Shown here piece after piece: positions 25,825 through 34,885 of a stretch of 64,000 bases of DNA. The stretch's first letter is position 1, and the number at the start of each line of letters is the position of its first letter. The notes below the pieces were generated by a model. That model made no database searches. It worked only from the letters and a program-made list of their open reading frames with translations, and had not been told where the DNA came from. Source of the DNA: an uncultured Elusimicrobia bacterium (GTDB taxonomy: Bacteria > Elusimicrobiota > Elusimicrobia > Elusimicrobiales > Elusimicrobiaceae). The stretch covers positions 52,778 through 116,777 of the forward strand of contig CAMZGO010000005.1 in NCBI GenBank assembly GCA_947306425.1, given 5' to 3'. A program made the translations under genes and the position numbers.

Positions 25825-27135
25825 CTATAAGTTAAGCTCCCTTATTAAATTTTCAGATTCTTGCTCCAAAATAAAATCTCTCAAAGTTTTTCCATTTACT
25901 TTTTCTGCTACACTTGCACCGTTATCTAATAATATTTTAGCGGCTTCAAGATATTTCGGTTGTTCACTTCGTGAGTAAGTTAAAACCCAATATGCAAATA
26001 AGGAAATAGAATTTCTGTCATATTGCATATTATCGTTTCTAACACGCAAATTATTCGCTTGATTATTTACAAATCTTATAAGGAAACTATTTAAATATTG
26101 AATTAATAATGTTTCCGGAAGATTGAAAAGAATTCTAGCATTAAAATTATTTTTGATATCATCTGCCGTTAAAAATTTAAGTATAGTATTAACTGTTTTT
26201 AAATCATAGGATCTATTGGCTATAGTATAATTAAGAATATCAATTTTTTCATCAACCGAAAATTCATTTAATTTTATTATATTCTCAAATAAATATAAGA
26301 AATCAAAATCAGATTTAGTGTGCTTAATTAAGTCTTTTACCAATTTTATTTCATTACCGTTTTTGTAATCATCTAATATTAAATTAATACCCATATTTTT
26401 TATTCCTCTGTTTTCCGGCTTTAGCATTTCAGAGATTAATTTAATAACATCTGGATCAGTAACATCAGTAGAAATAACTCCTTTTGATTTCGCAAAGTTA
26501 TAAAGAGTCTTAAATATTTTGTAATATTTGGAAGAATCATAATGATTTACAAAAGAAAATATTGTGAACATTACAACATAATTGCTATATTGCTTACCTT
26601 CATTTTTGGTATTATATTGATAAATCAAATTCAGAGCATTAGTATTATCTTCCCAAGCCGCTACAAGCATCAGCGGCATATTACTATACTGGAAAGTTTT
26701 GTTTTTAACAGCATTATCATTAGGAATTTCCAAAAACTGATTTTCTTTACCTATTAAATAGATTACTTGCTGCATCATGTTAGCATCAATCATTAAATTA
26801 GGATTCCAATTAACATTATTAAGGAGGAAAGACAATGCTTGTTCAGTATCTTTTTTAGAGCCTTTCTCTGTTATTATATTGCGCATAACCTCATATCTAA
26901 GTAAATAATGTGATGCAAGTCTTTCTTTTTGGGTAGGTAGACTGAAACAAATATCCATTAGTTTTGCGTCCTTGTCTTTAATAATACGATAAATATCACA
27001 AGGAACGCCTTTTTCTTTTTGCCTTATTGAGGCATTAATATCCTGCCTTACTTCTTCAAACTCAAATGAGTAAGAGGGTAAAGTTAAAAAAATACTTACT
27101 GCAAGGACAGTAACTAATCCGAGATATTTTTTCAT
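25825..27135 (-). CDS. Exported protein with C-terminal ankyrin-like unit, tandem secreted family
   Basis: 436 residues with a signal peptide (MKKYLGLVTVLAVSIFLTLPSYSF) and the family segment FEEVRQDINASIRQKEKG. The middle is a helical solenoid. The C-terminus LFAYWVLTYSRSEQPKYLEA AKILLDNGASVAEKVNGKTL RDFI aligns with the end of the 27160-27765 product (AYWAFMYSQSEGP...YLIEKGANIN...GKKITVREII), a shared ankyrin-type ending. It is the second gene of the operon. Likely periplasmic or outer-membrane protein-binding; the partner is unknown. Confidence 0.78.
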   Translation of the reverse strand: MKKYLGLVTVLAVSIFLTLPSYSFEFEEVRQDINASIRQKEKGVPCDIYRIIKDKDAKLMDICFSLPTQKERLASHYLLRYEVMRNIITEKGSKKDTEQALSFLLNNVNWNPNLMIDANMMQQVIYLIGKENQFLEIPNDNAVKNKTFQYSNMPLMLVAAWEDNTNALNLIYQYNTKNEGKQYSNYVVMFTIFSFVNHYDSSKYYKIFKTLYNFAKSKGVISTDVTDPDVIKLISEMLKPENRGIKNMGINLILDDYKNGNEIKLVKDLIKHTKSDFDFLYLFENIIKLNEFSVDEKIDILNYTIANRSYDLKTVNTILKFLTADDIKNNFNARILFNLPETLLIQYLNSFLIRFVNNQANNLRVRNDNMQYDRNSISLFAYWVLTYSRSEQPKYLEAAKILLDNGASVAEKVNGKTLRDFILEQESENLIRELNL

Positions 27136-27159
27136 ATTTAGTATCTCCTTAAAATAAGG

Positions 27160-27765
27160 CTAAAAGAGATTCGTTTTACCTATAATTTTTTTTGCTTCTT
27201 CAGACCCGCGTGTTTCAATGATTTCTCTAACGGTTATTTTTTTCCCGTCCAATATTGCTTCATCATTTATGTTGGCACCCTTTTCAATTAAATAATTAGC
27301 AAAATCTAGAGCAGGGCCCTCACTTTGCGAATACATAAAAGCCCAATATGCGAGTAAAGAACCCTCAAAAGTATTATCAGGGTTATAACGGAATTTTACC
27401 CTTAAATTATCAACCCCGCCCAACTTTTTTATAAATAAATCGGTTTGCTCTTTCATATCAACGGAAGAAATGGGAAATAACAATGTCATATTTCTAAGAC
27501 AAATATCATTCGTGGTCAAATCCGCTTTAGTCATAGATTTTAGAATGTCTTTTATAAGAGGTATGTTTTCAGGGTTATTTTCCAAGACATTACCCAGCTC
27601 CGTACATTTTTCATCTGCGGTTTTAATTTTTTGCGCTGATTTTATCTCTTCCTTTATAGCTGAGTTTATATTCGGGACTTGCTCTTTATCTAATTCCAAA
27701 GCATGAACCGTTCCTATAGTTCCTGCTAAAAGAATAAATGCAAAAATCATATTTATTTTTTTCAT
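27160..27765 (-). CDS. Exported ankyrin-like protein, first gene of the tandem secreted family
   Basis: 201 residues with a signal peptide (MKKINMIFAFILLAGTIGTVHA) followed by VPNINSAIKEEIKSA, the N-terminal family segment. The C-terminal half holds AYWAFMYSQSEGPALDFANYLIEKGANIND and GKKITVREIIETRGSEEAKKIIG, one and a half ankyrin-type repeats shared with the next gene product. AAGGAGTGAC precedes the ATG as ribosome site. It is transcribed from the TAGGTC-type divergent promoter at 27800-27915. Function unknown. Confidence 0.78.
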   Translation of the reverse strand: MKKINMIFAFILLAGTIGTVHALELDKEQVPNINSAIKEEIKSAQKIKTADEKCTELGNVLENNPENIPLIKDILKSMTKADLTTNDICLRNMTLLFPISSVDMKEQTDLFIKKLGGVDNLRVKFRYNPDNTFEGSLLAYWAFMYSQSEGPALDFANYLIEKGANINDEAILDGKKITVREIIETRGSEEAKKIIGKTNLF

Positions 27766-27799
27766 ATTGTCACTCCTTATATTCTATCCTAATATTCTA

Positions 27800-27920
27800 T
27801 ACCTATAGTTTAACACAAATGGGTTTTATCGTCAAGGGGCCAAAAGACCTAATTTTAAAGTCAAAAAAGACCTATAATAAATTAGGCCTTGACGATATGA
27901 TAAGTATTGGTTATAATAGT
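27800..27920. promoter_or_regulatory. Divergent promoter pair with shared TAGGTC-type operators
   Basis: Minus strand: TTGACG, 17 bases, TAAACT drives the secreted cluster, with TTAGGTCTTTTGG directly before its -35. Plus strand: TTGACG (about 27889-27894), 17 bases, TATAAT (about 27912-27917) drives the 877-residue gene, and the inverted repeat GACCTA-N8/9-TAGGCC abuts its -35. Both -35 boxes are strong, so the neighbouring sites look like places for an activator or repressor common to both directions. Confidence 0.65.
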
Positions 27921-27955
27921 ATTATAAATTTTACTCACCAAATGTGGGGGCAAAT

Positions 27956-30589
27956 ATGCGCAATAAAATACTTTCTGTTATTCTATCTGTTCTTCTGTTA
28001 CCGTTAAATTCTTTTGCTTTTTCTAAAAAGGATGTTTACAATTATTGTCAGAAAGATAGCAAAAGTTGTAATTGTTTTGTTTCCAAGTTCATTTATGATA
28101 TATATACCGATGATGGTTATAAGCCTAAAGGTGAAGCTGGTAATAGAGTTTACCTGGGAACTCTTAGAAAAAATCTATCCAAATGTCGTGGTCCAGAATA
28201 TGTTGGGACCTATGACGGCTACATGGCAAAAATACGAAGTATACCTGGAGATTTAGAATCTCCTTCTTCTACAAATAAAGGAGATATTAAGGCGCAATAC
28301 GTTTATCATGATGAAACATACAACTATCTTTTAAGAATGGGAAATGTGGATAAGGCATCAAAATATTTTACTGCCAATGTGCAAATTCTACTTACAAACA
28401 TGATAACTAATGCTTGGGCAGCCCGAACCATAAAGGACATGCTTGAGCAGGACCTTTTGACTGATAGTGAAAAAGATGCCGCTTTGATGGTGTTAAACAA
28501 AAATTTGCAGCATATAAAAAGTTGCCGATCTTTTTTATGTAATATTCCCAGCAGCGTAGTTAATACTATTCCTACCTTAATCGGTGGTTGTGATGAAGAT
28601 GCCTGCTTGTTAACTGCTTTACACATTGAGCTTCTTGAATCTTTAATTAAGAGCGGTGCAAAAAGTGTTTCCGTTAATGATGCTATACAAACAATGTTCG
28701 ATGTTCTGTTTAAAAAAATTGTTGAAAGCGAAGACGGAGATAAGAAAGGAAAATCCAGAGAATTCGGAAATCAAAAATCAAATACCATAGTAAAGGTGCC
28801 TGCAATGATGGCTATATTGAATCTTCCTGGTGGTGAAGATAACTTTAACTATGTTGCTGGGAAAATTTTAGATAATAGTGCCAGTGATTATTCCGATTCT
28901 AATGCCGGTGTGATAATGATGATTATGCAGCGCTACGAAAATATGGGGAAATTTAATTTAATTAAAAATGAGTTATCCAAAAAGGGAAACGTAGTTGCTA
29001 ATATGGAAGCCAATATCATACTTGGTGCGCATCCGGAAGTTCTAACAGCTCAGCAAAAGGAAGATATTTCTAAAGTTTTACATGATAATTATGCCAACAA
29101 AACAACTGCTTGTGACGGAATGAAGATATCTAATAACGGAGCCAGATATACAGCCAAGCCTACATTATCAGGGTATGATGCTAAATTTGATGCCATGTTA
29201 AAACAAAGAATGTGTGAGAGTTACGATAAATTGAAATGGAGTATGCCTCGCAAACAAACTAATTTAGATAAAGAAGGAAATATTCAAGGAGGAGAGGAGT
29301 TTTGTACTCCTTGTGAGGGTAATGTAAGTAAAAGTGCAAGTTTGGAAGTTCAAGAATTTATTGTTGAGTTTATTGTAGAAGAATTCTTGGATGATGTTGT
29401 TTTGGCTGTATTGACGGCTGGAGTTGGATTAGTTGAAAAAAAATTCGTAACTGCAGCAAAATATACCGCTAAGATAGCCAAGCGTACTGTAAAGACTGTT
29501 GATAAAACTATGGGAAGATTTGTTGATAAGATTCCTGCAAAAGTAAAGCAATTAAGGAGCAGAACAAAAGCAGGAGTATTTAAATTGAGAGAAAATAGTA
29601 AAGGCAAACAAATTATTGACTGGGTAGATGATGCCACAGATGTTTCCAAGGATGCAAATAAGGCGGGAAAGACTTTCAACAAAGCAGATGATGCCGCTCA
29701 AATAGCTAAAGCGGAGGAAAACACCGCAAAAGGCATAAAGAATGTTAAAAATACAAATGTTACAAATAAGATAGACGATACCGCTAAGACCTTCGGTAAT
29801 TCCGGTAATGTCGGGAATGCTGTGGGTGCCAATGCTTCTGCTATGACAGGTACAACCCACACTTTACCTCAGGCGGAGGTTGTTGGCAGCAAACCGCCTA
29901 AGATAGAAAGAAGCACCTTAAATAGTGTGCCTTCTAATACAATGTCTGATAAACAAATTGCGGAAGAAATGGCATATCGCAGCAGGGTAAAGGAACGCTC
30001 ACAAAAACTAAACGATGAGATAGGTAAATTAAACAATCAAATAAGGGATAATGAAGAAGGGCTTATTTCCAGATTTACCAAGAAGAGTGAGACAGAACAG
30101 TTAAAAGCCCAAAGGGATGTTCTGCAGCGTCAACAAAGTATAAACGAGGCTCTTTCAAACCCAAATATTAAGGTAAATAAGACATCAAGCGGGTATGAAG
30201 CCGTTGCCAAGAACGGTAAAAAGGATGTTTTGTCCAAACAAGAATTAGATACCTATGTAAAATCTTTAAATGAAGAAGATCAGGCAAGGTTTTTAAATAG
30301 GAACTCAAATCTTGATAAAGAGAATATTTTACCTAAACAGGAAACGACTTCTTTAACTAAGGAAGGCCAGGTGAAAAGTCTTAATAATGAGCATGAAAAA
30401 GCTCATGGCGGGCCTGTACATCACCTTAAGACAACTGCTAAGAAAATGGCTATTAATGAAACTGCGTTAAAAACGAAGGAAAACATTGATAAGCAGAAAC
30501 ATAAAATTCATTATTACAAAACAACTTCTAATGCGAAAAAGACTAAAAAGGTTATTAAAAGGAATGGCCCACAAAAACAGGTAGGTTAA
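27956..30589 (+). CDS. Large exported protein of unknown function (877 aa)
   Basis: I start this gene at the ATG at 27956, which has GGGGG just upstream and gives a proper signal peptide (MRNKILSVILSVLLLPLNSFA); the GTG at 27944 is in frame but less likely. The mature N-terminus is Cys-rich (YCQKDSKSCNCF). Residues ~100-420 are a helical array with further Cys pairs. A hydrophobic stretch (VEEFLDDVVLAVLTAGVGL, ~480) is followed by a Lys-rich helical region (KRTVKTVDKTMGRFVDKIP), an Ala/Asp/Lys repeat-like part, a coiled coil (~680-740), and a very basic tail with HEKAHGGPVHHLK. The order signal peptide, helical array, hydrophobic helix, basic segment resembles the giant protein at 9454, and both have TAGGTC-type promoters. 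No function can be assigned. Confidence 0.75.
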   Translation: MRNKILSVILSVLLLPLNSFAFSKKDVYNYCQKDSKSCNCFVSKFIYDIYTDDGYKPKGEAGNRVYLGTLRKNLSKCRGPEYVGTYDGYMAKIRSIPGDLESPSSTNKGDIKAQYVYHDETYNYLLRMGNVDKASKYFTANVQILLTNMITNAWAARTIKDMLEQDLLTDSEKDAALMVLNKNLQHIKSCRSFLCNIPSSVVNTIPTLIGGCDEDACLLTALHIELLESLIKSGAKSVSVNDAIQTMFDVLFKKIVESEDGDKKGKSREFGNQKSNTIVKVPAMMAILNLPGGEDNFNYVAGKILDNSASDYSDSNAGVIMMIMQRYENMGKFNLIKNELSKKGNVVANMEANIILGAHPEVLTAQQKEDISKVLHDNYANKTTACDGMKISNNGARYTAKPTLSGYDAKFDAMLKQRMCESYDKLKWSMPRKQTNLDKEGNIQGGEEFCTPCEGNVSKSASLEVQEFIVEFIVEEFLDDVVLAVLTAGVGLVEKKFVTAAKYTAKIAKRTVKTVDKTMGRFVDKIPAKVKQLRSRTKAGVFKLRENSKGKQIIDWVDDATDVSKDANKAGKTFNKADDAAQIAKAEENTAKGIKNVKNTNVTNKIDDTAKTFGNSGNVGNAVGANASAMTGTTHTLPQAEVVGSKPPKIERSTLNSVPSNTMSDKQIAEEMAYRSRVKERSQKLNDEIGKLNNQIRDNEEGLISRFTKKSETEQLKAQRDVLQRQQSINEALSNPNIKVNKTSSGYEAVAKNGKKDVLSKQELDTYVKSLNEEDQARFLNRNSNLDKENILPKQETTSLTKEGQVKSLNNEHEKAHGGPVHHLKTTAKKMAINETALKTKENIDKQKHKIHYYKTTSNAKKTKKVIKRNGPQKQVG

Positions 30590-30618
30590 CGTATTGTTAA
30601 CTTAGATTAAAAAGTTTA

Positions 30619-30656
30619 ACCCTCCCGTATTTATAAAAGTGCGGGAGGGTGTTTTA
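30619..30656 (+). terminator. Rho-independent terminator after the 877-aa gene
   Basis: ACCCTCCCG (30619-30627) pairs with CGGGAGGGT (30642-30650), followed by GTTTT. Confidence 0.85.
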
Positions 30657-30701
30657 TGAAACATAGTTTCCGTTAAGATTTAGCAAGATAGATGTATATT
30701 T

Positions 30702-31718
30702 TTACTTCAGACTATCAAGTTTTTTGTTAAACTTTACAATAATCTCAGAGGGAATTTTTTTAATTTCTTCTAAGCGTTTTGAAAATGGCATATCATCAGG
30801 AAAGAAAGGCATAGCAAGATCCGCCCCAGCAGAAAGGGCAAGCGCCATCTTTTCCCCTATAGGTATGTTCCCTGTTGCCTGCATATTCAAAGCATCTGTG
30901 ATAATCAAACCGTTAAATTCCAATTTATTCCTCAAAAGTTTATAAATTTTAGGACTGAAAGTTGATAGATTTTTTGCATCAATTTGCGGATATAGGGCAT
31001 GCCCCATCATGACATACTTATATTCCTTTACCTGTGCAAATGGAATAAACTCCCTGCCGGTTAATTTCTTTATATTTACCCCCTTTATTACCGGAATTCC
31101 TTTGTGGGGATCTAACTCGGAAAGTGCTGTTCCAGGGAAATGTTTGAAACACGGTTCTAAACCTCCGGCCCGCGTTCCTTGTGCAAATGCTTCGGAAAGT
31201 TTAGCGACTGTTTGAGGGTCCTCAGAGTATAAACGAGTTTTGAAAAAACCATTATAATCAGGCGGGCGTAATTCTGCATTTGGTGCTAAATTGACATCTA
31301 CAGAAATCATAGAAAGTAATTGCGCCATCTCTTTTGCATTTTTAAAAACCGCCTCAGAAGCCGTTTCTAGACCATGTTCTTCGGCGATATTGCCATAATA
31401 TTTTGCACTGTTAAATTTCTTAGCTGGGAATAAATATTTTAAACGGTTTACCTGCCCCCCCTCCTGGTCAACAAAAAAATATACCTTATGCCCCAGCAAT
31501 TTGTTTAAGTCTGATTTTAGAGAATTTAAATCAATATTTTTCTTAAAATCCTTTTCAACAAAAACGAAACCATAAGGATTTACCTTTTTTATATATTCAC
31601 TTTCTTCATTAGTTAAAGGGTAAGATTTTACGGTTAAAATAAGCGGGGAAATCTCTTGCGCGCTTATCGGAAGGATGAAAAAAAATATTGCAAACAATTG
31701 TATAAACAGTTTCCTCAT
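30702..31718 (-). CDS. nagZ: Glycoside hydrolase family 3 beta-N-acetylhexosaminidase (NagZ-like), exported
   Basis: A 338-residue single-domain GH3 enzyme. VYFFVDQEGGQVNRLKYLFPAKKF lines the active site, KHFPGTALSELDPHKGIP is the NagZ substrate-binding loop with the catalytic His/Asp dyad region, and LIITDALNMQATG carries the nucleophile Asp. NagZ releases N-acetylglucosamine from peptidoglycan fragments. Unlike the cytoplasmic NagZ of Gammaproteobacteria this one begins with a signal peptide (MRKLFIQLFAIFFFILPISA, before QE), so it should act in the periplasm. Its start is divergent from the TraF-like gene. Confidence 0.88.
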   Translation of the reverse strand: MRKLFIQLFAIFFFILPISAQEISPLILTVKSYPLTNEESEYIKKVNPYGFVFVEKDFKKNIDLNSLKSDLNKLLGHKVYFFVDQEGGQVNRLKYLFPAKKFNSAKYYGNIAEEHGLETASEAVFKNAKEMAQLLSMISVDVNLAPNAELRPPDYNGFFKTRLYSEDPQTVAKLSEAFAQGTRAGGLEPCFKHFPGTALSELDPHKGIPVIKGVNIKKLTGREFIPFAQVKEYKYVMMGHALYPQIDAKNLSTFSPKIYKLLRNKLEFNGLIITDALNMQATGNIPIGEKMALALSAGADLAMPFFPDDMPFSKRLEEIKKIPSEIIVKFNKKLDSLK

Positions 31719-31772
31719 ACCAAATTATACAACATTTATGCTATAATTTTGTTAAGGTATTTTGGAGGCCTT

Positions 31773-33329
31773 ATGAAAAAATTATTTGCATTAATGTTAA
31801 CAATTTGTTTGAGTTCTCAGGCATTTGCTTTGAATTGGCAGATGGTCGGTGCACGCCACATGGCTATGGGTGGGGCCGGTGTTGCCACCGCTAACGGAAC
31901 TTTAGCACAATATTATAACCCGGCTTTATTGGCGGTTAATGATATCTATAATAAGCATAATGAGATTTCTTTTAACTTTGGTTTGCAAGCAGAGACATCG
32001 AAAGCACTACTTGATGCCACAAAGAAATTAATGGATATGTCTGACCAATATAAAAAAGTTCAGTATTATATGTCTAGCACAGGTGCTAATACCCATGCGG
32101 GTGCTTTAAAAACGGTTTTTGAAGGAATGGGCGATATTAACGATATATTCAAAAACGATTTAGGTGTTTTAACTAATGCAGATGCGGGATTGGGTTTTAA
32201 GTTCGGTAATTTTGCAGTTTCAGCGCGCTCTTTGGGAAGTATGTCGGCATTACCTGTTATTGATAGACAGAATTTAATATTAAAAAGCAGCAGCAGCGGT
32301 TTTAATTTTTCGTCTGTTACGACATCTCCGGCAGGTTACGGAACTGAAGCAGCGGCCCTTTCTTCCGCAATTTCAAGTGCAAACATAGGGAATGATTTAA
32401 AAACCTTAATTTCTGCCTCTACCAATAATCCTACTTCGCTTGCAAATATTATAATTAATTCTATGGTTGATGCAGGTTCCCAGCAATCTGAAATTCAAGC
32501 GGCTGTTAGTGAAATGGTTGCTAATATGCCTGCAGTGGCAAATTTAATCAACGGTATTTCATCTTCAGGCGGGCTATATTCCGATAACCAAACACGTGTT
32601 ATGGCTGATATGGCTGTTTTCTCCGAAGCTGCTTTGGGTTACGGTTTTAATTTGGTACACGGTATCAGTTTAGGTGCTAATGTAAAAGTTATTGAAGGCA
32701 CAACAGCCCAAACGGGAATATTTATTTTGTCTGATGATATGGGTGTGGGTGATGTTATTAAAGAGGCATGGAATAATAAAAAATTCTCTACGAATTGGGG
32801 TGTGGACTTGGGTGCTGCAGTTAATTTTTCTGAATTATTTCAAGCAGATGTATTTTTTAATCCTCAGGTCGGTATAACAGCAAGGAATATAAATTCGCCG
32901 AAATTCAAAAGGCCTAAAGCCCCAACAGGTTGGACTTTGCCTTGGAACCAAGAGGATTATAAATTAAAACCGCAAATCAGGGCAGGTGCGGCAATTAATC
33001 CGTTTACGAAACGTTTAACTCTCACAGCGGATATTGACTTAAATGAAAACGAGACGGTTTTACAAAATTATAAATCACGCCAGCTTTCTGCCGGTTTAGA
33101 AGTTTTAACAATTGACGATTATTATTTTAAATTACCTCTTCGTTTCGGTGTTAATAAAAACTTGGCACAAAGTGATGCCCCGATGTATTTTACAGCGGGA
33201 TTTGCAACCGTAACGCCTGTTTTCACTTTTGAACTTGCCGCTGCGATCGGTGACGGAACTGAGAAAGTTGATAATAAAGATATTCCAAATGCCGCAGCAT
33301 TATCTATGAATTTTGCTTGGTTCTTTTAA
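31773..33329 (+). CDS. TraF-like / FadL-like outer-membrane beta-barrel protein
   Basis: A 518-residue exported protein; the ATG at 31773 has GGAGG 5 bases before it and gives the signal peptide MKKLFALMLTICLSSQAFA. The mature N-terminus LNWQMVGARHMAMGGAGVATANGTLAQYYNPALLAV is the hallmark of the conjugal-transfer TraF-like barrel family, related to FadL/OmpP1. The C-terminal third alternates hydrophobic and polar strands and ends in an aromatic residue (MNFAWFF), as outer-membrane barrels do. No conjugation genes are nearby, so the family name should not be read as function; uptake of hydrophobic compounds is one possibility. Confidence 0.8.
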   Translation: MKKLFALMLTICLSSQAFALNWQMVGARHMAMGGAGVATANGTLAQYYNPALLAVNDIYNKHNEISFNFGLQAETSKALLDATKKLMDMSDQYKKVQYYMSSTGANTHAGALKTVFEGMGDINDIFKNDLGVLTNADAGLGFKFGNFAVSARSLGSMSALPVIDRQNLILKSSSSGFNFSSVTTSPAGYGTEAAALSSAISSANIGNDLKTLISASTNNPTSLANIIINSMVDAGSQQSEIQAAVSEMVANMPAVANLINGISSSGGLYSDNQTRVMADMAVFSEAALGYGFNLVHGISLGANVKVIEGTTAQTGIFILSDDMGVGDVIKEAWNNKKFSTNWGVDLGAAVNFSELFQADVFFNPQVGITARNINSPKFKRPKAPTGWTLPWNQEDYKLKPQIRAGAAINPFTKRLTLTADIDLNENETVLQNYKSRQLSAGLEVLTIDDYYFKLPLRFGVNKNLAQSDAPMYFTAGFATVTPVFTFELAAAIGDGTEKVDNKDIPNAAALSMNFAWFF

Positions 33330-33354
33330 TACTTAATATTATTAAATTAACTTG

Positions 33355-33386
33355 AACGCGCCTGCTTAAAACGGGCGCGTTTTTAT
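33355..33386 (+). terminator. Rho-independent terminator after the TraF-like gene
   Basis: ACGCGCC (33356-33362) pairs with GGCGCGT (33374-33380), followed by TTTTTATT. Confidence 0.85.
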
Positions 33387-33423
33387 TGCCTGTTTTTAAT
33401 ATTTTTATTTTCCCCCCTATCAC

Positions 33424-33490
33424 TTGACAAATTGGTTTGTTTATATTATAATTATTTAAGATTAGTTATAAATAATGTTAAATAATTATT
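33424..33490 (+). promoter_or_regulatory. Consensus promoter of the RND efflux operon with inverted repeat downstream
   Basis: TTGACA (33424-33429), a 17-base spacer and TATAAT (33447-33452) match the housekeeping consensus exactly. TTATTTA and TAAATAA arms about 10 bases apart follow around 33452-33476, at and beyond the likely start site, and could be an operator for a local regulator, since efflux pumps are usually repressed. No regulator gene is adjacent. Confidence 0.6.
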
Positions 33491-33514
33491 TATACTTTAT
33501 AATCTGGGGGTTAT

Positions 33515-34885
33515 ATGAGGGGTAAAAGAAAAGGGGTCAAAAGAATATCGTATGGTATTACAGCAAAACATAAAGGGGATAAATATTTCAAGGGACATAT
33601 ATATTTTTCCCTTTTAATAATTATAATTTTATGTCTTGCTTTGCTTACGAGTTGTAAAAAAGGAAATTCAAATACATCACAACTTGCTTTGCCGGTGTCT
33701 GCCGTAAAGGTTCTTAAATTAGATTTACCTTGGCAGTTGGAATATCCTGCCTTAGTTAATGCGAGTTTAGAGGTTGAAGTCCGCGCACAGGTGGGCGGTA
33801 TCTTGCAGGCGCGCAATTTCCAAGAAGGCAGTTTTATAAAGCAAGGAACCCCCCTCTTTCAAATAGATGAAACCGATTATGTTTTGGCCCTTAAAAGTGC
33901 AAAAGGACAATACCAGCAGGCAAAAAGTGTCTATGAAAATGATTTGCTCACTTTTAATCGTGTCAAGCAACTTATGCCCAGTAATGCCGTAAGCCGCCAA
34001 GATTATGACAATGCTTACGCCAATTATCTTGCTTCAAAAGCTGAATTAGATATTGCTGCTTCCGCTTTAGAAAGCGCTAAAGTAAATTTGGCTTATACTA
34101 CCGTACAAGCATCAATAAGCGGGCTTATAGGGCAAAGCAGCCAAACCGCAGGTAATTTAATAACGGTAAACCAGGTGCTTACTACCATCCAGCAAATTGA
34201 CCCGCTTTATATTAATTTTTCTATGCCGGTAGATGATTTTTATGCCCTATCTTCCGCTTATGAAACAGGTACTTTGGATTTTACTTCCCAAGACAGCGCC
34301 CCTTTAAGCGTGGAAATTATTTTGCCTTCCGGTGAGACCTATGATAATATCGGCCAAATAATTTATTTTGCAGGTTCTGAGGACGGCAATACCTCAAGCA
34401 TCAATATTAAGGCACAAGTTGCCAACCCTTTGAATCAAAGAGTGCTTTTACCTAAACAATTTGTTCGTGTTAAATTGCACGGTGCAAATTATAAACAGGC
34501 CCTGGTTATACCGTCTTCTGCCATTTTACAGACTACAAAAGGTAATTTAGTTTATACAGTAGAGGACGGCAAAGCAAAACCTGTTTTTATTGAAATGCAA
34601 AGCCAAGGTAATTTGGCTATAGTAACTAAGGGTTTGCAGGAAGGGCAGACTGTAATTTCAGGAGGTTTGATAAAAATCAGGGACGGTATGCCCGTTACCC
34701 CGGAATATGAAGACTTTACCCCTCTAAAACAACCGGTTAAAACCGTCATGAAGCAAAACGGTACCGCTGCATTAGATGCATTACTTCAAAAATACCAGCC
34801 AAAAAGCGAACAAGATATAAGGACTGCCCTTCAAAAAAAATCAGACCTGCAAAACAGCAAAAATATAAAAGGGGCTGATTTATGA
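33515..34885 (+). CDS. RND efflux periplasmic adaptor (AcrA/MexA-like lipoprotein)
   Basis: 456 residues. An unusually basic N-terminus (~30 residues) precedes a hydrophobic signal and lipobox LLTSC (Cys near 47). The biotinyl-lipoyl half-motifs EVRAQVGGILQARNFQEGSFIKQGTPLFQID and AYTTVQASISGLIGQSSQTAGNLI flank an alpha-hairpin (~120-165) used to contact the outer-membrane factor. A beta-barrel and membrane-proximal domain follow. The C-terminal ~70 residues (GTAALDALLQKYQ...) extend beyond the usual AcrA end. It bridges the RND pump and TolC-like channel encoded next. Confidence 0.93.
   Translation: MRGKRKGVKRISYGITAKHKGDKYFKGHIYFSLLIIIILCLALLTSCKKGNSNTSQLALPVSAVKVLKLDLPWQLEYPALVNASLEVEVRAQVGGILQARNFQEGSFIKQGTPLFQIDETDYVLALKSAKGQYQQAKSVYENDLLTFNRVKQLMPSNAVSRQDYDNAYANYLASKAELDIAASALESAKVNLAYTTVQASISGLIGQSSQTAGNLITVNQVLTTIQQIDPLYINFSMPVDDFYALSSAYETGTLDFTSQDSAPLSVEIILPSGETYDNIGQIIYFAGSEDGNTSSINIKAQVANPLNQRVLLPKQFVRVKLHGANYKQALVIPSSAILQTTKGNLVYTVEDGKAKPVFIEMQSQGNLAIVTKGLQEGQTVISGGLIKIRDGMPVTPEYEDFTPLKQPVKTVMKQNGTAALDALLQKYQPKSEQDIRTALQKKSDLQNSKNIKGADL

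Noticed and set aside
31773..33329. The TraF-like gene as evidence of a conjugative element
   Set aside because: The family name comes from a plasmid protein, but no relaxase, coupling protein or type IV secretion gene is near; it is best read as a general outer-membrane barrel.
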